A DNA stretch of 64,000 nucleotides from Yoonia sp. (GCF_014859355.1 NZ_JACUUJ010000008.1:1-64000); one strand, 5' to 3'. Positions 8,114-17,788 are shown, numbered from the stretch's first letter. The notes: generated by a model from the letters alone, not told the origin. Program-made: numbers and translations.

Positions 8114-9529
8114 ATGCTGAACCCTGTCACCCCTGCGATTGAAGCCCGGTTGCACAGCCTTTTGCCTGCTGCTGCCTTTCGGCCCGACAGTGCGCTTTAT
8201 CTGCGCGAACCGCGCGGGCGCTGGACGGGGCAGGGGTTGGTGTTGGCGCCCGCAAACACCGAGGAGGTGGCGCAAGTGGTCAAGACCTGTGCCGAGGCAG
8301 GCGTGGGGATCGTGCCTTATAGCGGTGGCACAGGTTTGGTTGGCGGGCAGTTGATGGCGGAAGGGCCTGTTCCTGTCATCTTGTCGCTGGAACGGATGAA
8401 CCGTATTCGCGATGTCTATGTTGCGGAAAATGTGCTGGTCTGTGACGCAGGCGTCATTTTGGCCGACATCCAGAAGGCCGCTGCCGATATCGGGCGGTTG
8501 TTTCCGCTGTCGCTGGCCTCTGAAGGATCGGCGCGGATCGGCGGGCTGTTGGCGACCAATGCGGGCGGGGTAAATGTGCTGCGCTATGGCAATGCGCGCG
8601 CGCAATGTCTGGGGCTGGAGGTGGTGCGCCCCGATGGCACGATCTGGCACGGGCTGACGCGGCTGCGCAAGGACAACACCGGCTATGACCTGCGTGACCT
8701 GATGATCGGGGCCGAGGGCACGTTGGGCGTGATTACGGGGGCGGCGTTGAAACTGGCACCGCGCCCTGTGGGGGTAGGGGCGGCGCTGATGGCCGTGCCG
8801 TCGCCTGCTGCCGCCCTGGAATTGCTGGCGCTGGCGGGCGAAAGGATCGGTGACGGTGTGTCAGCGTTCGAGATCATGCATCGGCAGGGTTTTGATTTTC
8901 TGGCCGAGGTCGGGCCGAAGGTGAAACAACCCTTTGATGACATTCCCGCGTGGTGTGTGCTGATTGATGTGGGCCTGCCCGCAGGGCTGCCACCGGAGGC
9001 GGCGCTTGAAGGTCTGTTTGAAGCAGCCTTCGCGGCTGGTTTGGTGACTGATGGTGTGATTGCCCAGGCCCTTGGCCAGCGGCAAGAGTTGTGGGACATT
9101 CGCGAAAATATCCCCGAGGCAAACCGCCGGATCGGGTCGGTCAGTTCGCATGATATTTCCCTGCCACTGAGTGCGGTGCCCGATTTCATTGCCCGCGCGC
9201 CCGGTATGCTGGCTGGCATCGGGGATTTCCGTATCAACTGCTTTGGTCATCTGGGCGACGGCAACCTGCATTACAATGTCTTTCCCGCCCAAGGCCGTAC
9301 CCGTGCCGCATACGAGGATGTGCGCCCTGCCGTCAAACGCGCCCTGCATGATCTGGTGCATGCGATGGATGGGTCCGTCAGCGCCGAACATGGGATCGGG
9401 CGGCTGAAGGTGGATGATCTGGAACGCTATGGCGATCCGGTCAAGCTGGCGATGCTGCGGGCGATCAAGGCAGCACTTGACCCGCAGGGTATCATGAACC
9501 CCGGCGCGGTGCTGCGGCAGGGGAGATGA
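8114..9529 (+). CDS. FAD-binding oxidoreductase (GlcD / D-2-hydroxyacid dehydrogenase family)
   Basis: The 471-aa protein has the VAO-type FAD domain first (PYSGGTGLVGGQL about residues 78-90; ASEGSARIGGLLATNAGG; GAEGTLGVITGA) and the FAD-oxidase C-terminal domain with FGHLGDGNLHYNVF and SAEHGIGRLK. The Gly-His-x-Gly-Asp-Gly motif and the late Glu-His pair bind metal and substrate in D-lactate and D-2-hydroxyglutarate dehydrogenases. No partner subunits (glcE, glcF) are adjacent, favouring a stand-alone D-2-hydroxyacid dehydrogenase. The exact substrate is not assignable. It is followed by a hairpin at 9568. Confidence 0.9.
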   Translation: MLNPVTPAIEARLHSLLPAAAFRPDSALYLREPRGRWTGQGLVLAPANTEEVAQVVKTCAEAGVGIVPYSGGTGLVGGQLMAEGPVPVILSLERMNRIRDVYVAENVLVCDAGVILADIQKAAADIGRLFPLSLASEGSARIGGLLATNAGGVNVLRYGNARAQCLGLEVVRPDGTIWHGLTRLRKDNTGYDLRDLMIGAEGTLGVITGAALKLAPRPVGVGAALMAVPSPAAALELLALAGERIGDGVSAFEIMHRQGFDFLAEVGPKVKQPFDDIPAWCVLIDVGLPAGLPPEAALEGLFEAAFAAGLVTDGVIAQALGQRQELWDIRENIPEANRRIGSVSSHDISLPLSAVPDFIARAPGMLAGIGDFRINCFGHLGDGNLHYNVFPAQGRTRAAYEDVRPAVKRALHDLVHAMDGSVSAEHGIGRLKVDDLERYGDPVKLAMLRAIKAALDPQGIMNPGAVLRQGR

Positions 9530-9567
9530 CATTGCAGTCCGGTGGCGCGGGTTGTGGGGGCAGGAGC

Positions 9568-9585
9568 CTCCGGCGGGAGTTTTTT
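9568..9585 (+). terminator. CCTCCGGCGGGAG hairpin terminator/repeat
   Basis: Short stem CTCC-GGCG-GGAG followed by six Ts and then GACCAAGATGAAG. I recall the same CCTCCGGCGGGAG-T-run-AAGATGAAG arrangement as a recurrent intergenic element in Rhodobacteraceae genomes. Here it ends the FAD oxidoreductase transcript and faces the end of apt. Confidence 0.6.
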
Positions 9586-9613
9586 GACCAAGATGAAGGG
9601 GGAGCGGTGTGCC

Positions 9614-10144
9614 TTATTCCCCGGCGAAGGCGCAGAGTGCGTGGACGTTCATGCCGAGCGTTTCAAGTTTCTTGCGCCCGCCCAAATCGGGCAGGTCGAT
9701 GATGAAGGCGCAGCCGATGACCTCTCCTCCCAACCGTTCGATCAATTTGATCCCAGCCTCGGCGGTGCCTCCGGTTGCCAGCAGGTCATCGACCAGCAGG
9801 ATTTTTTCGCCCGGTTGCAAGGCGTCGTCGTGGATTTCAAGCACGGCCTCGCCGTATTCGAGCGTATAGCTTTGGGCGATGGTTCTGCCCGGCAGTTTGC
9901 CCTGTTTGCGGGCAGGCACGAAGCCGACGGAGAGTTGGTGGGCGATCGCCCCGCCAAGGATGAATCCACGCGCTTCAAGCCCCACAACCTTGTCGATGGG
10001 CCGGCCCGCGTAGGGGTGTAGCAACTGGTCAATTGCAATGCGAAAGCCGCGCGCATCGCTGAGCAGCGTGGTGACATCGCGGAACATGATGCCCTTGTGC
10101 GGGAAATCGGGGATCGTGCGGATATAGTCCTGGACGGTTTTCAT
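9614..10144 (-). CDS. apt: Adenine phosphoribosyltransferase
   Basis: Converts adenine plus PRPP to AMP. The 176-aa product is of normal length. The PRPP-binding signature is [17 protein letters not shown] (two acidic residues, then the ATGGT loop), with the upstream [20 protein letters not shown] segment. It lies 13 bp downstream of mtnP on the same strand, which makes biochemical sense: MtnP releases adenine from methylthioadenosine and Apt recaptures it. Confidence 0.97.
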   Translation of the reverse strand: MKTVQDYIRTIPDFPHKGIMFRDVTTLLSDARGFRIAIDQLLHPYAGRPIDKVVGLEARGFILGGAIAHQLSVGFVPARKQGKLPGRTIAQSYTLEYGEAVLEIHDDALQPGEKILLVDDLLATGGTAEAGIKLIERLGGEVIGCAFIIDLPDLGGRKKLETLGMNVHALCAFAGE

Positions 10145-10157
10145 GTGGTTCCAATAT

Positions 10158-11024
10158 TCAAAGAACGCGGCCGGCGATGGCGTCGAGTTTGGCGACCAGT
10201 GCAGTGTCGCGGTTGTCGGGGTCGGTCATTAGCGCGTGGTCCAGCGCCCGGTCGCAGCCGTGCGGGCAGGGGGCGCGGTCTGGACCCAGCAATGCGGCAA
10301 GACGTGCGATCAGGTCGCGGGCCCTGGTGCCGTTGTCTTGCAAGGTTTTGATCACATCGCTGACCTGCACTGCGCCATGGTCGGGGTGCCAGCTGTCGTA
10401 ATCGGTGATCATGGCAACGGCGGCATAGCAAAGCTCTGCCTCGCGGGCGAGTTTCGCCTCGGGCATGTTTGTCATGCCGATCACATCGCAGCCCCAGCTG
10501 CGGTAGAGTTTGCTTTCGGCCTGGCTGGAAAACTGCGGGCCTTCCATCGCCAGATAGGTGCCACCCCTGTGGATCGTGATGCCGGCGTCGCGGCCTGCGA
10601 TCTGGCAGGCGTCTGACAGCCGCGCGCAGGTTGGGTGGGCGAGGCTGACATGTGCGACGCATCCGGTGCCAAAGAACGACTTTTCGCGTGCGAAGGTGCG
10701 GTCGATAAACTGGTCCACGATCACGAAATCGCCCGGCGCCATGTTTTCGCGGAATGATCCGCAGGCGCTGACGCTGATCACATCGGTTACGCCCAGCCGT
10801 TTCAGCACATCGATGTTGGCGCGGTACGGCACGGTTGTGGGGCTATGCACATGCCCGCGCCCGTGGCGGGGTAGGAAAATCATGGCAACACCATCCAGAT
10901 TGCCGGTCAGCACCGCATCAGATGGCGCACCCCAAGGGCTTGCCACGTTGACCCAGGCTGCATCTTGCAACCCGTCCATGCCATAGATGCCAGAGCCGCC
11001 GATGATTCCGATTTTTGTTTGCAT
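10158..11024 (-). CDS. mtnP: S-methyl-5'-thioadenosine phosphorylase
   Basis: Phosphorolyses methylthioadenosine (from polyamine synthesis or homoserine-lactone synthesis) to adenine and methylthioribose 1-phosphate. The chosen start is the ATG at 11024 giving [19 protein letters not shown], with GAAGG six bases upstream; a longer reading has no support. The product is 288 aa. Family markers are [28 protein letters not shown] (phosphate and purine site) and the [12 protein letters not shown] and [16 protein letters not shown] stretches. Asn-Met-Pro-Glu-Ala in the base-specificity region fits the MTAP branch. First gene of the mtnP-apt pair. Confidence 0.95.
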   Translation of the reverse strand: MQTKIGIIGGSGIYGMDGLQDAAWVNVASPWGAPSDAVLTGNLDGVAMIFLPRHGRGHVHSPTTVPYRANIDVLKRLGVTDVISVSACGSFRENMAPGDFVIVDQFIDRTFAREKSFFGTGCVAHVSLAHPTCARLSDACQIAGRDAGITIHRGGTYLAMEGPQFSSQAESKLYRSWGCDVIGMTNMPEAKLAREAELCYAAVAMITDYDSWHPDHGAVQVSDVIKTLQDNGTRARDLIARLAALLGPDRAPCPHGCDRALDHALMTDPDNRDTALVAKLDAIAGRVL

Positions 11025-11206
11025 GCTGCACCTTCTTTTGTCCACGGGTTGCAGACTGAACCGGTAGATATGAAATGTGAAGCCCGGGTCGGGCCGCGTG
11101 TTGTTCTATCTACTTGATTTGGGGTGGCTATCACATCATCTAGAGCATTGCGCGCCCGGTCGTTGGCGCGCTGCACCTTGCAACCGCAGCGACCGGGATT
11201 TTGCCG

Positions 11207-12127
11207 ATGTTTGTCGATCTGATGCTGGTATTGGGCGGACTGGCGGCCCTTGTCGTAGGGGGGGATCTGCTGGTGCGCGGGGCGGTCGCTGTCGCCTTGC
11301 GCGTGGGGCTGTCGCCGTTGGTTATCGGGGTGACGCTGGTGGGCTTTGGCACGTCGATGCCGGAATTGATGACCAGCCTGATTGCCGCCTTCGAGGGATT
11401 GCCGGGGATCGCGCTGGGCAATGTCGTGGGCAGCAATATTGCAAATATCCTGCTAATTCTGGGCCTGTCTGCCATGATTGCCGCCTTGCCGGGGCACGCG
11501 TTCCTGCACCGTGACGGGTTGGTCATGTTGGCGGTGACGGGCCTGTGTGCCACGCTGATGTGGACCGGCACGGTGGGGCGGCTGGCGGGGGGGGCCTGCC
11601 TTGTGATGTTGGCGGGTTATCTGGTGGTGACTTTGCGATCGGGTCAGACAGCCCCGCAGTTGGGGCAGGATGTGCCACCACCGCCGGTCTGGCGTGGTGC
11701 GGGGCTGTTTGTGCTGGGGCTGCTGGGGGTGATGATCGGGGCGCGGTTTCTGGTGGATGGTGCCAGCGACATTGCCCGCGCCTTTGACGTGTCGGACGCG
11801 GTGATCGGGCTGACCATCGTAGCGGTTGGCACGTCGCTGCCCGAACTGGTTACGTCCGTGATTGCGGCCCGCAAGAGGCAGGGTGAAATTGCGATCGGCA
11901 ATGTGATCGGGTCGAATATCTTTAACGTGTTGGGGATTCTCGGGATCACGGCTGTGGTGCAGCCGCTGTCTGTCCCGACCGAGATGCTGGGCGTTACGTT
12001 ATGGGTGTTTCTGGCGGCTGCGCTGGCGCCTGCTGCGGTTTTGATCTTGCGCGGGCGCTTGGCCTTGGGCGTTGGTGCGGGATTTGTTGCCGCTTATGTT
12101 GCTTATACGTTGGCCCTGATCATCTGA
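11207..12127 (+). CDS. Calcium/sodium antiporter (CaCA family, YrbG type)
   Basis: The 306-aa membrane protein starts at ATG 11207 ([19 protein letters not shown]); a TTG two codons upstream is less likely. It has the two inverted alpha repeats of CaCA exchangers: [10 protein letters not shown] with [16 protein letters not shown] in the first half, and [13 protein letters not shown] with [16 protein letters not shown] in the second. The Glu and Asn/Ser residues in these repeats coordinate Ca2+ and Na+. About ten hydrophobic segments are visible. It stands alone and ends at a good hairpin at 12148. Confidence 0.93.
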   Translation: MFVDLMLVLGGLAALVVGGDLLVRGAVAVALRVGLSPLVIGVTLVGFGTSMPELMTSLIAAFEGLPGIALGNVVGSNIANILLILGLSAMIAALPGHAFLHRDGLVMLAVTGLCATLMWTGTVGRLAGGACLVMLAGYLVVTLRSGQTAPQLGQDVPPPPVWRGAGLFVLGLLGVMIGARFLVDGASDIARAFDVSDAVIGLTIVAVGTSLPELVTSVIAARKRQGEIAIGNVIGSNIFNVLGILGITAVVQPLSVPTEMLGVTLWVFLAAALAPAAVLILRGRLALGVGAGFVAAYVAYTLALII

Positions 12128-12147
12128 AAGCGGGGCATCGCGCCCAG

Positions 12148-12182
12148 CCGCGACACGGCTGGTGCCGAAAGGTCGCGGTTTT
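12148..12182 (+). terminator. Rho-independent terminator after the Ca2+ antiporter gene
   Basis: A 7-bp stem (CCGCGAC / GTCGCGG) encloses a smaller hairpin (CGGC-TGGT-GCCG) and is followed by TTTT. It lies 20 bp past the antiporter stop and just before the convergent flavin reductase stop. Confidence 0.6.
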
Positions 12183-12185
12183 ATG

Positions 12186-12791
12186 TTATTCACCGGGGCG
12201 TTTGAGGCTGAACACCTCGCGCACAACCGCATAGTCGCGATAGCCGAGGCGTGTCAGCGGGTTGAAGGTGGTCACATCGAACACCCCGTCCACGATGCAA
12301 TCGTCGCGCAAGTGGACGCCCGTGACTTCACCGAAAACAACAAAATTTGCAGCACCGGCCAGTTGCACGATCTGGGTCAGCTTGCATTCCAGTGTGGCCG
12401 GGGCATTTGCGACGCGAGGGCAGTCGATGGTTGCGCAGGCGGCCTTTTCGATGCTGGCAAGGATGAATTCATCCCTGTCCCGGTCCCAACTGCCCGATGT
12501 CTGGTTCATGGCGTCGCGGGCGGTATATTCGACAATGTTGACGGCAAAGACCCCAGTATCGCGAATATTGGCAACGCTGTCCTTGGTGCCGTCGCGATCG
12601 GGTTTTGCACTGGTCGAGGCAAACATCACCTGCGGCGGCGCGTAGGCGACGGCGTTGAAGAATGAATAGGGTGCCAGATTATCCCGGCCATCTGTGCCCC
12701 GCGTTGCGATCCAGCCGATGGGCCGGGGGGCGATGATCGCCGAAAACGGATTATGCGGTAGCCCGTGCCCATCTTTGGGTTCATAAAACAT
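12186..12791 (-). CDS. Flavin reductase-like / FMN-binding split-barrel protein
   Basis: The start is taken at the ATG at 12791 (MFYEPKDGHGLPHNPFSAII), preceded by GGAAAGG; the open frame extends 24 codons further but would run close to the divergent GNAT gene. The 201-aa product shows APRPIGWIATRGTDGRDNLA and PYSFFNAVAYAPPQVMF, the FMN-phosphate and isoalloxazine contacts of the DIM6/NTAB flavin reductase family, and ends in a FNPLTRLGYRDYAVV stretch typical of the subgroup. These proteins bind FMN; some feed reduced flavin to monooxygenases, but none is adjacent here. Function beyond FMN binding is not assignable. Confidence 0.88.
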   Translation of the reverse strand: MFYEPKDGHGLPHNPFSAIIAPRPIGWIATRGTDGRDNLAPYSFFNAVAYAPPQVMFASTSAKPDRDGTKDSVANIRDTGVFAVNIVEYTARDAMNQTSGSWDRDRDEFILASIEKAACATIDCPRVANAPATLECKLTQIVQLAGAANFVVFGEVTGVHLRDDCIVDGVFDVTTFNPLTRLGYRDYAVVREVFSLKRPGE

Positions 12792-12861
12792 TGCAATGGC
12801 CTTTCCGTCTGGTTGTCCATTGGGTAGCGTGACGCGACGCGCGAGGCCAGACGAAAGAGAC

Positions 12862-13377
12862 ATGCAAAGACTATCTATTCAACTGGCCCCCGAAGCCCCC
12901 GCTGATTGGTGGGAAGTCGAGGCGTTATATGATCTTTGCTTTGCCCCGGGGCGCACTGCGCTATCGTCTTATCGCCTGCGCGAAGGAATCGCACCCATTG
13001 CAAAATTGTGCTGGACGGCCCGCGACACCGATGGCGTCTTGGCGGGCGTTGTGCGTTGCTGGCCGGTTTGTGTGGGTCCGCATGTGGCCATTTTACTGGG
13101 GCCAATTGCGGTGCATCCAACCCGACAGGGTGAAGGCATTGCGGCGCTTTTGATGCACAAGGTCATCCATACCGCGTTGGGCGCAGGTTGGGCGCGGATC
13201 CTACTGGTGGGTGATTTGCCTTTTTATGCACGTTTTGGGTTTGAACGCCTGACCCGCGTGGTCATGCCGCCGCCTACCAACCCCGAACGGGTGCTGGGCC
13301 TTGCGCTGCACGATGGGGCATGGGACGGTGTTATCGGGCCTGTGCGCAAGGTGGATGATTGCATTTGCGCTGGTTGA
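12862..13377 (+). CDS. GNAT N-acetyltransferase, YhbS-like
   Basis: The start is the ATG at 12862 (MQRLSIQLAPEAPADWWEVE), preceded by GAAAGAGA. The 171-aa product contains LLGPIAVHPTRQGEGIAALL, the Q/RxGxG/A acetyl-CoA loop, followed by AGWARILLVGDLPFYARFGF, the YhbS-type signature with the conserved Tyr-Ala-Arg-Phe-Gly-Phe. The family acetylates unknown small molecules or proteins. It is divergent from the flavin reductase (70 bp apart) and is followed 6 bp later by the EcsC gene, so the two are probably co-transcribed. Confidence 0.88.
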   Translation: MQRLSIQLAPEAPADWWEVEALYDLCFAPGRTALSSYRLREGIAPIAKLCWTARDTDGVLAGVVRCWPVCVGPHVAILLGPIAVHPTRQGEGIAALLMHKVIHTALGAGWARILLVGDLPFYARFGFERLTRVVMPPPTNPERVLGLALHDGAWDGVIGPVRKVDDCICAG

Positions 13378-13383
13378 TCCCAC

Positions 13384-14181
13384 ATGAGAGTCATGGAAAA
13401 CGCGCCAACGTCCCGCACTGACCTGATCCCTGCCGTGCAACCTGTGCCGCTGGATGACGCTGCGCGTCAGGAAATTGCCCTGCTTGCGCTGCGCCAGCAC
13501 CGGGCAAACGGTGTCTTGATGAAAGGGATCACTTTTGTTGGCGGTCAGGTTGAGGATGGGCTGAAAATGTTGCCAGCCTCCACCCGAAATCAATTTGACG
13601 CTGTCGTCAAACGCGCCCTGCGCCAAAGCTATGATCTGGCGCATCGGTCGCGATCAGGGGTGGGGCGCGACATCGGGTCGGACGGTCTGCACAAACTCAT
13701 CGGCACACTGTCGGGCGCCTTGGGTGGTTTTGGTGGGATTGCGACGGCGATGGTTGAACTGCCGGTGGCCACGACCGTGATTTTCCGTGCCGTGCATCAC
13801 GTTGCCACCCAATATGGAGAAGACCCTGAATCCGCAGAAACACGGATGCAATGTCTTGCGGTATTCGGCACTGGCGGGCCGGGCAGGGATGATGACGGGA
13901 TTGACACGGCTTTTATCGGGGCGCGGTTGGGTCTGTCGGGGGCGGCTGTCAACGGGTTGATCAGCCGCGTGGCCCCCCGATTGGCAGCGGTCCTGTCACA
14001 AAAACTGGCTGCGCAAACGGTCCCAGTGCTGGGTGCGGCTGCGGGGGCGGGGATCAACTACGCCTTTGTCGATTATTACGTGGCGCTGGCGCATGTGCAT
14101 TTCGGACTGCGCAAACTGGGCCGGACCTATGGTCAAGAATCGGTGACAGAGGCGTTTCACCGCGCCTTGGTTCAAACCTGA
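13384..14181 (+). CDS. EcsC family protein
   Basis: A 265-aa protein matching the EcsC family pattern: an N-terminal helix rich region (ALRQHRANGVLMKGITFVGG), a GLHKLIGTLSGALGGFGGIATA glycine-rich hydrophobic segment, and ALAHVHFGLRKLGRTYG near the end. The family is named from the Bacillus ecs operon, but its biochemical role is unknown. Two in-frame ATGs (13384, 13393) are both possible. Its last 10 bp overlap the convergent ptsP gene. Confidence 0.85.
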   Translation: MRVMENAPTSRTDLIPAVQPVPLDDAARQEIALLALRQHRANGVLMKGITFVGGQVEDGLKMLPASTRNQFDAVVKRALRQSYDLAHRSRSGVGRDIGSDGLHKLIGTLSGALGGFGGIATAMVELPVATTVIFRAVHHVATQYGEDPESAETRMQCLAVFGTGGPGRDDDGIDTAFIGARLGLSGAAVNGLISRVAPRLAAVLSQKLAAQTVPVLGAAAGAGINYAFVDYYVALAHVHFGLRKLGRTYGQESVTEAFHRALVQT

Positions 14182-16415
14182 TATACCAACCAGTCAGAGA
14201 CAGCCCGGCGCACCGATTGGTCGCCATTGGCAATTGCTTCATCCATGACCGCCCTGACTTCGCCCAGATCAACCCGTCGGATCAGGTGTTTGACCGGGCC
14301 GATCGACGCCGGGCGCATCGACAGGGTGCGCAAACCAAGGGCAGCAAAACACAGCGCTTCGACCGGGCGGCCTGCATCTTCACCGCAAAATGACAGTGGC
14401 GTATTTGCCTTTTCGCAGCGGGCAATCACATGTTGGACAAACGACAGGAAACTGCTGTCCAGCGTGTCATAGCGTTTGCGTACACGTTCATTTTCGCGAT
14501 CGGCTGCGAAAAAGAATTGTTTCAGGTCGTTGCCCCCGATCGATATGAAATCAACTTCTTCAAAGAAAGCATCGGGCGCGTAGGCCAGCGATGGCGTTTC
14601 CAGCATTGCGCCAACTTCCAATCGCGCGGGCAATGGCAAGCCAAGCCGCGTTTCGCGTGCGATGGCCTTGTCCATTTCGGCCTTGGCGGCGCGAAATTCG
14701 TTGGTCTGGGTCACGAATGGAAACATCACCGCCAAAGGCGCGCCCGCTGCTGCGCGGATCAAGGCCTGCAACTGCATCCGCAGCACACCCGGTTTATCCA
14801 GCCCCACCCGGATCGCTCGCCAGCCCATTGCCGGGTTGGGTTCATCGTTGGGCTTCATATAGGGCAGAACCTTGTCTGACCCGATATCAAGCGTGCGGAA
14901 CGCCACGCGTTTGCCCTGCGCTGCCTTCAGCACACGGCTGTAAAGCGCGGACAGTTCCCCGCGCCGGGGCATCTGGTTTCGGATCAGGAATTGCAATTCG
15001 GTGCGGAACAGGCCGACACCTTCGGCACCGGACCCTTGCAATGACGGCAGATCGGCCATCAGGCCCGCATTCATTTGCAACGAAATCGTCGTGCCGCATT
15101 TTGCCGTGGCAGGCAGATCACGGATCGAGGCATAGCGTTCCTGTGCGCGGGTCTGCATCGCAATCTTGTCGCGGAATGCCGTGTGGACAGTATCATCGGG
15201 CCGCAGATGCGCGATGCCCTGTTCGCCATCCACAAGAATGGTATCGCCATTCAGCGCCTCGCGGGTGATCCCCTTGGCGTTGATCACAAGCGGAATGGCC
15301 CATGCCCGCGCCACGATGGTCGCATGGCTGCCGACCGATCCTTCCTCAAGCACGATGCCTTTCAGCTTTTTGCCATATTCCAGCAATTCACCCGGCCCGA
15401 TATTGCGTGCCACAAGGATCGGATTTTCCGGCATGTCGGCGCGCGCATCCACCCCTTGACCGGTCAGGATTCGCAACAGGCGGTTTGACAGATCATCAAG
15501 ATCGGACAGACGTTCGCGCATGTAGGGGTCAGCTGCTTTGCCCAACCGGGCGCGCGACAGTGATTGTTCCTTTTCCACCGCGGCTTCAGCGGACAAACCA
15601 TTGCCCACGTCTTCTTCCATCCGCTTGATCCAGCTGGAGGAGTTGGCAAACATCCGATAGGCTTCCAGCACTTGAATCTGGTCCGCATCCACAGACCGCG
15701 CCCCGGTCAGCATGCTGTCAACTGAACGGCGCAGCTGATCGACGGCTGTGCGCAGCCGCGCCAGTTCGGTGTCTGGGTCTTCCGAGATGGGGTTCGTGAC
15801 GACGACGCGGGGTTCGTGCAGGAAAACCTTGCCTTCGCTGGCCCCTTCTTGAGCGACAGTGCCGCGAAACATCACCGCCTGCTGGTGGCGTGCAGACAGG
15901 GCAGCCCCTTCGCCCACGAAGGCACCAAGTTCGGTCATTTCAGCGATGACCATGGCCACGATTTCAAGAGCATACACCTCGTCCGGTGTAAATTCGCGTG
16001 CTGCTTTTGATTGCACCACCAGGACGCCCAAAACCTCGCCCAGTCGCTGGATCGGGATTCCGCAGAACGACGAATAGCGTTCTTCGCCCGTTTCGGGCAT
16101 ATAGCGAAACCCTTTGGCAGAGGGGGCGTTGGCTGTGTTCACGACCCGCCGCGTGCGGGCAGTCAGACCCACGAGACCTTCGCCCAGACGCAGCCGGGTC
16201 TGGTGCACCGCTTCTTGCTGCAAGCCTTGGGTGGCACAAAGTTCAAGTGTTTCCGCGTCGCGGAACAGATAGATCGAACAGACTTCTGTTTCCATCGAAT
16301 CGGCAATCAGCGCGACCACCTCATCCAGCCGTTCCTGACCCGCGCTATCGGCTGCCAGCGCCTGACGCAGCCGCCCAAGCAGCTTGCGGCTTTCTGTTTC
16401 GGTCCGATATGGCAT
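14172..16415 (-). CDS. ptsP: Phosphoenolpyruvate-protein phosphotransferase PtsP (EI-Ntr)
   Basis: First enzyme of the nitrogen-related PTS; it moves phosphate from PEP to NPr and then PtsN, and so senses nitrogen status. The 747-aa product has an N-terminal GAF domain (about residues 18-160), the HPr-binding and swivelling domain with active-site His364 (GSVGSHATIVARAWAIP), and the PEP-binding barrel with GLFRTELQFLIRN, FRTLDIGSDKVLPY and FCGEDAGRP. The length and the GAF domain separate it from sugar EI. It lies 33 bp after lysC on the same strand, an arrangement conserved in alphaproteobacteria. Confidence 0.96.
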   Translation of the reverse strand: MPYRTETESRKLLGRLRQALAADSAGQERLDEVVALIADSMETEVCSIYLFRDAETLELCATQGLQQEAVHQTRLRLGEGLVGLTARTRRVVNTANAPSAKGFRYMPETGEERYSSFCGIPIQRLGEVLGVLVVQSKAAREFTPDEVYALEIVAMVIAEMTELGAFVGEGAALSARHQQAVMFRGTVAQEGASEGKVFLHEPRVVVTNPISEDPDTELARLRTAVDQLRRSVDSMLTGARSVDADQIQVLEAYRMFANSSSWIKRMEEDVGNGLSAEAAVEKEQSLSRARLGKAADPYMRERLSDLDDLSNRLLRILTGQGVDARADMPENPILVARNIGPGELLEYGKKLKGIVLEEGSVGSHATIVARAWAIPLVINAKGITREALNGDTILVDGEQGIAHLRPDDTVHTAFRDKIAMQTRAQERYASIRDLPATAKCGTTISLQMNAGLMADLPSLQGSGAEGVGLFRTELQFLIRNQMPRRGELSALYSRVLKAAQGKRVAFRTLDIGSDKVLPYMKPNDEPNPAMGWRAIRVGLDKPGVLRMQLQALIRAAAGAPLAVMFPFVTQTNEFRAAKAEMDKAIARETRLGLPLPARLEVGAMLETPSLAYAPDAFFEEVDFISIGGNDLKQFFFAADRENERVRKRYDTLDSSFLSFVQHVIARCEKANTPLSFCGEDAGRPVEALCFAALGLRTLSMRPASIGPVKHLIRRVDLGEVRAVMDEAIANGDQSVRRAVSDWLVYQV

Positions 16416-16448
16416 GTCAATCCCTTACACACGCCGATCCGGCAAAGA

Positions 16449-17687
16449 TCAGCCCGCTTTTTCCAGTTCGAATGCATCATGCAGGGCTTGCACGGCAAGT
16501 TCCACGTATTTTCTATCTATCAACACGGAAATCTTTATCTCAGAGGTTGTGATGACCTTGATGTTGATCCCTTCGGCGGACAGTACTTTGAACATCTTGG
16601 CGGCAACGCCGGTATGGCTGCGCATCCCGATGCCCACGACGCTGACTTTGGCGACACCTTCGTCGGCTACCAGATCGTGAAAGTTGATGTCACCCTTGAC
16701 CTTGGCGTCCTGCATCGCGCGTTCGGCACGCAGCACCTGATCGACCGGGCAGGAAAATGTCATGTCGGTGCGGCCTTCCTCGGAGATGTTCTGCACGATC
16801 ATGTCAACGTTCACGCCCGCATCCGACAATGGCCCGAAAATCGCGGCGGCAATGCCGGGGCGATCAGCGACCGAGATCAGGGTCATCTTTGCCTCGTCGC
16901 GGGAATAGGCGACACCGGCCACAACATTGGATTCCATGATTTCCTCCTCATCGCAGACCAGCGTTCCTGCTGTGTCCGATGGTTCCTCGAATGACGACAG
17001 CACGCGCAGGCGCACCTTGTAGCGCATGGCCAGTTCGACCGAACGGGTTTGCAACACCTTGGCCCCGAGCGAGGCCAGTTCGAGCATTTCCTCGAACGCG
17101 ATGCGATCCAGCTTGCGCGCCTTGGATGTGATCCGCGGGTCGGTTGTATAGACCCCGTTCACATCCGTGTAGATATCGCAGCGTTCCGCGCCGAAAGCGG
17201 CGGCAAAGGCAACAGCCGTGGTATCCGATCCACCGCGCCCCAATGTGGTGATGCGGCCCTCGGGGCTGATCCCTTGGAAACCCGCTACCACTGCGACGCG
17301 CATGCCTTCGCCGAACTTGGCGTTGATATGATCGGTCGGGATTTCTTCGATCCGGGCGTTGGAATGGGCCGATGTGGTTTTCACCGGCACCTGCCAGCCC
17401 TGCCAGCTGCGCGCGGGGATATCCATTTCCTGCAACCGCAGCGCCATAAGCCCGGCGGTGACGTTTTCGCCCGATGAAACGATCGCATCATATTCGCGCG
17501 CATCATACAGGGGCGATGTTTCTTCAACCCAGCCGACCAGTTCATTGGTTTTGCCGGACATGGCCGAGACGATCACAATCACATCATAGCCATTGGCGAC
17601 CTCAACCGACACACGTTTGGCCGCGCGCGCGATCCGGTCAAGGTTGGCCACCGAAGTGCCGCCAAATTTCATCACAAGCGTCGGCAT
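16449..17687 (-). CDS. lysC: Aspartate kinase
   Basis: Phosphorylates aspartate, the first step to lysine, threonine, methionine and diaminopimelate. The 412-aa product has the kinase domain (MPTLVMKFGGTSVANLDRI; DVIVIVSAMSGKTNELV; TLGRGGSDTTAVAFAAAFGA) and two C-terminal ACT domains (about 265-410; DRPGIAAAIFGPLSDAGVNV and GIGMRSHTGVAAKMFKVL), which carry feedback control. It is a monofunctional class II type of usual length. The upstream leader has a stable hairpin at 17705-17733. Confidence 0.97.
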   Translation of the reverse strand: MPTLVMKFGGTSVANLDRIARAAKRVSVEVANGYDVIVIVSAMSGKTNELVGWVEETSPLYDAREYDAIVSSGENVTAGLMALRLQEMDIPARSWQGWQVPVKTTSAHSNARIEEIPTDHINAKFGEGMRVAVVAGFQGISPEGRITTLGRGGSDTTAVAFAAAFGAERCDIYTDVNGVYTTDPRITSKARKLDRIAFEEMLELASLGAKVLQTRSVELAMRYKVRLRVLSSFEEPSDTAGTLVCDEEEIMESNVVAGVAYSRDEAKMTLISVADRPGIAAAIFGPLSDAGVNVDMIVQNISEEGRTDMTFSCPVDQVLRAERAMQDAKVKGDINFHDLVADEGVAKVSVVGIGMRSHTGVAAKMFKVLSAEGINIKVITTSEIKISVLIDRKYVELAVQALHDAFELEKAG

Positions 17688-17704
17688 AGGGTTTTTCCCG
17701 GGTA

Positions 17705-17733
17705 AAAGGAGCGGTTAAATCCGCACCTCCTTT
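17705..17733 (-). terminator. Hairpin in the lysC leader (terminator or attenuator)
   Basis: Read on the minus strand: AAAGGA, a GGT bulge, GCGG, ATTTAA loop, CCGC, TCCTTT, then TTA. The 10-bp stem lies 18 bases before the lysC start and 56 bp after the DUF1178 stop. It could end the NUDIX-upstream transcript or hold lysC expression down; no leader peptide was recognised. Confidence 0.45.
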
Positions 17734-17788
17734 AAACGTCGTCACCTGCAAGGGCAAACAGTTAGTAAGGATGCGCCTGACGTGCCTG

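Noticed and set aside
17688-17788. Lysine riboswitch upstream of lysC
   Set aside because: The leader is about 100 bp, too short, and only one simple hairpin is visible.
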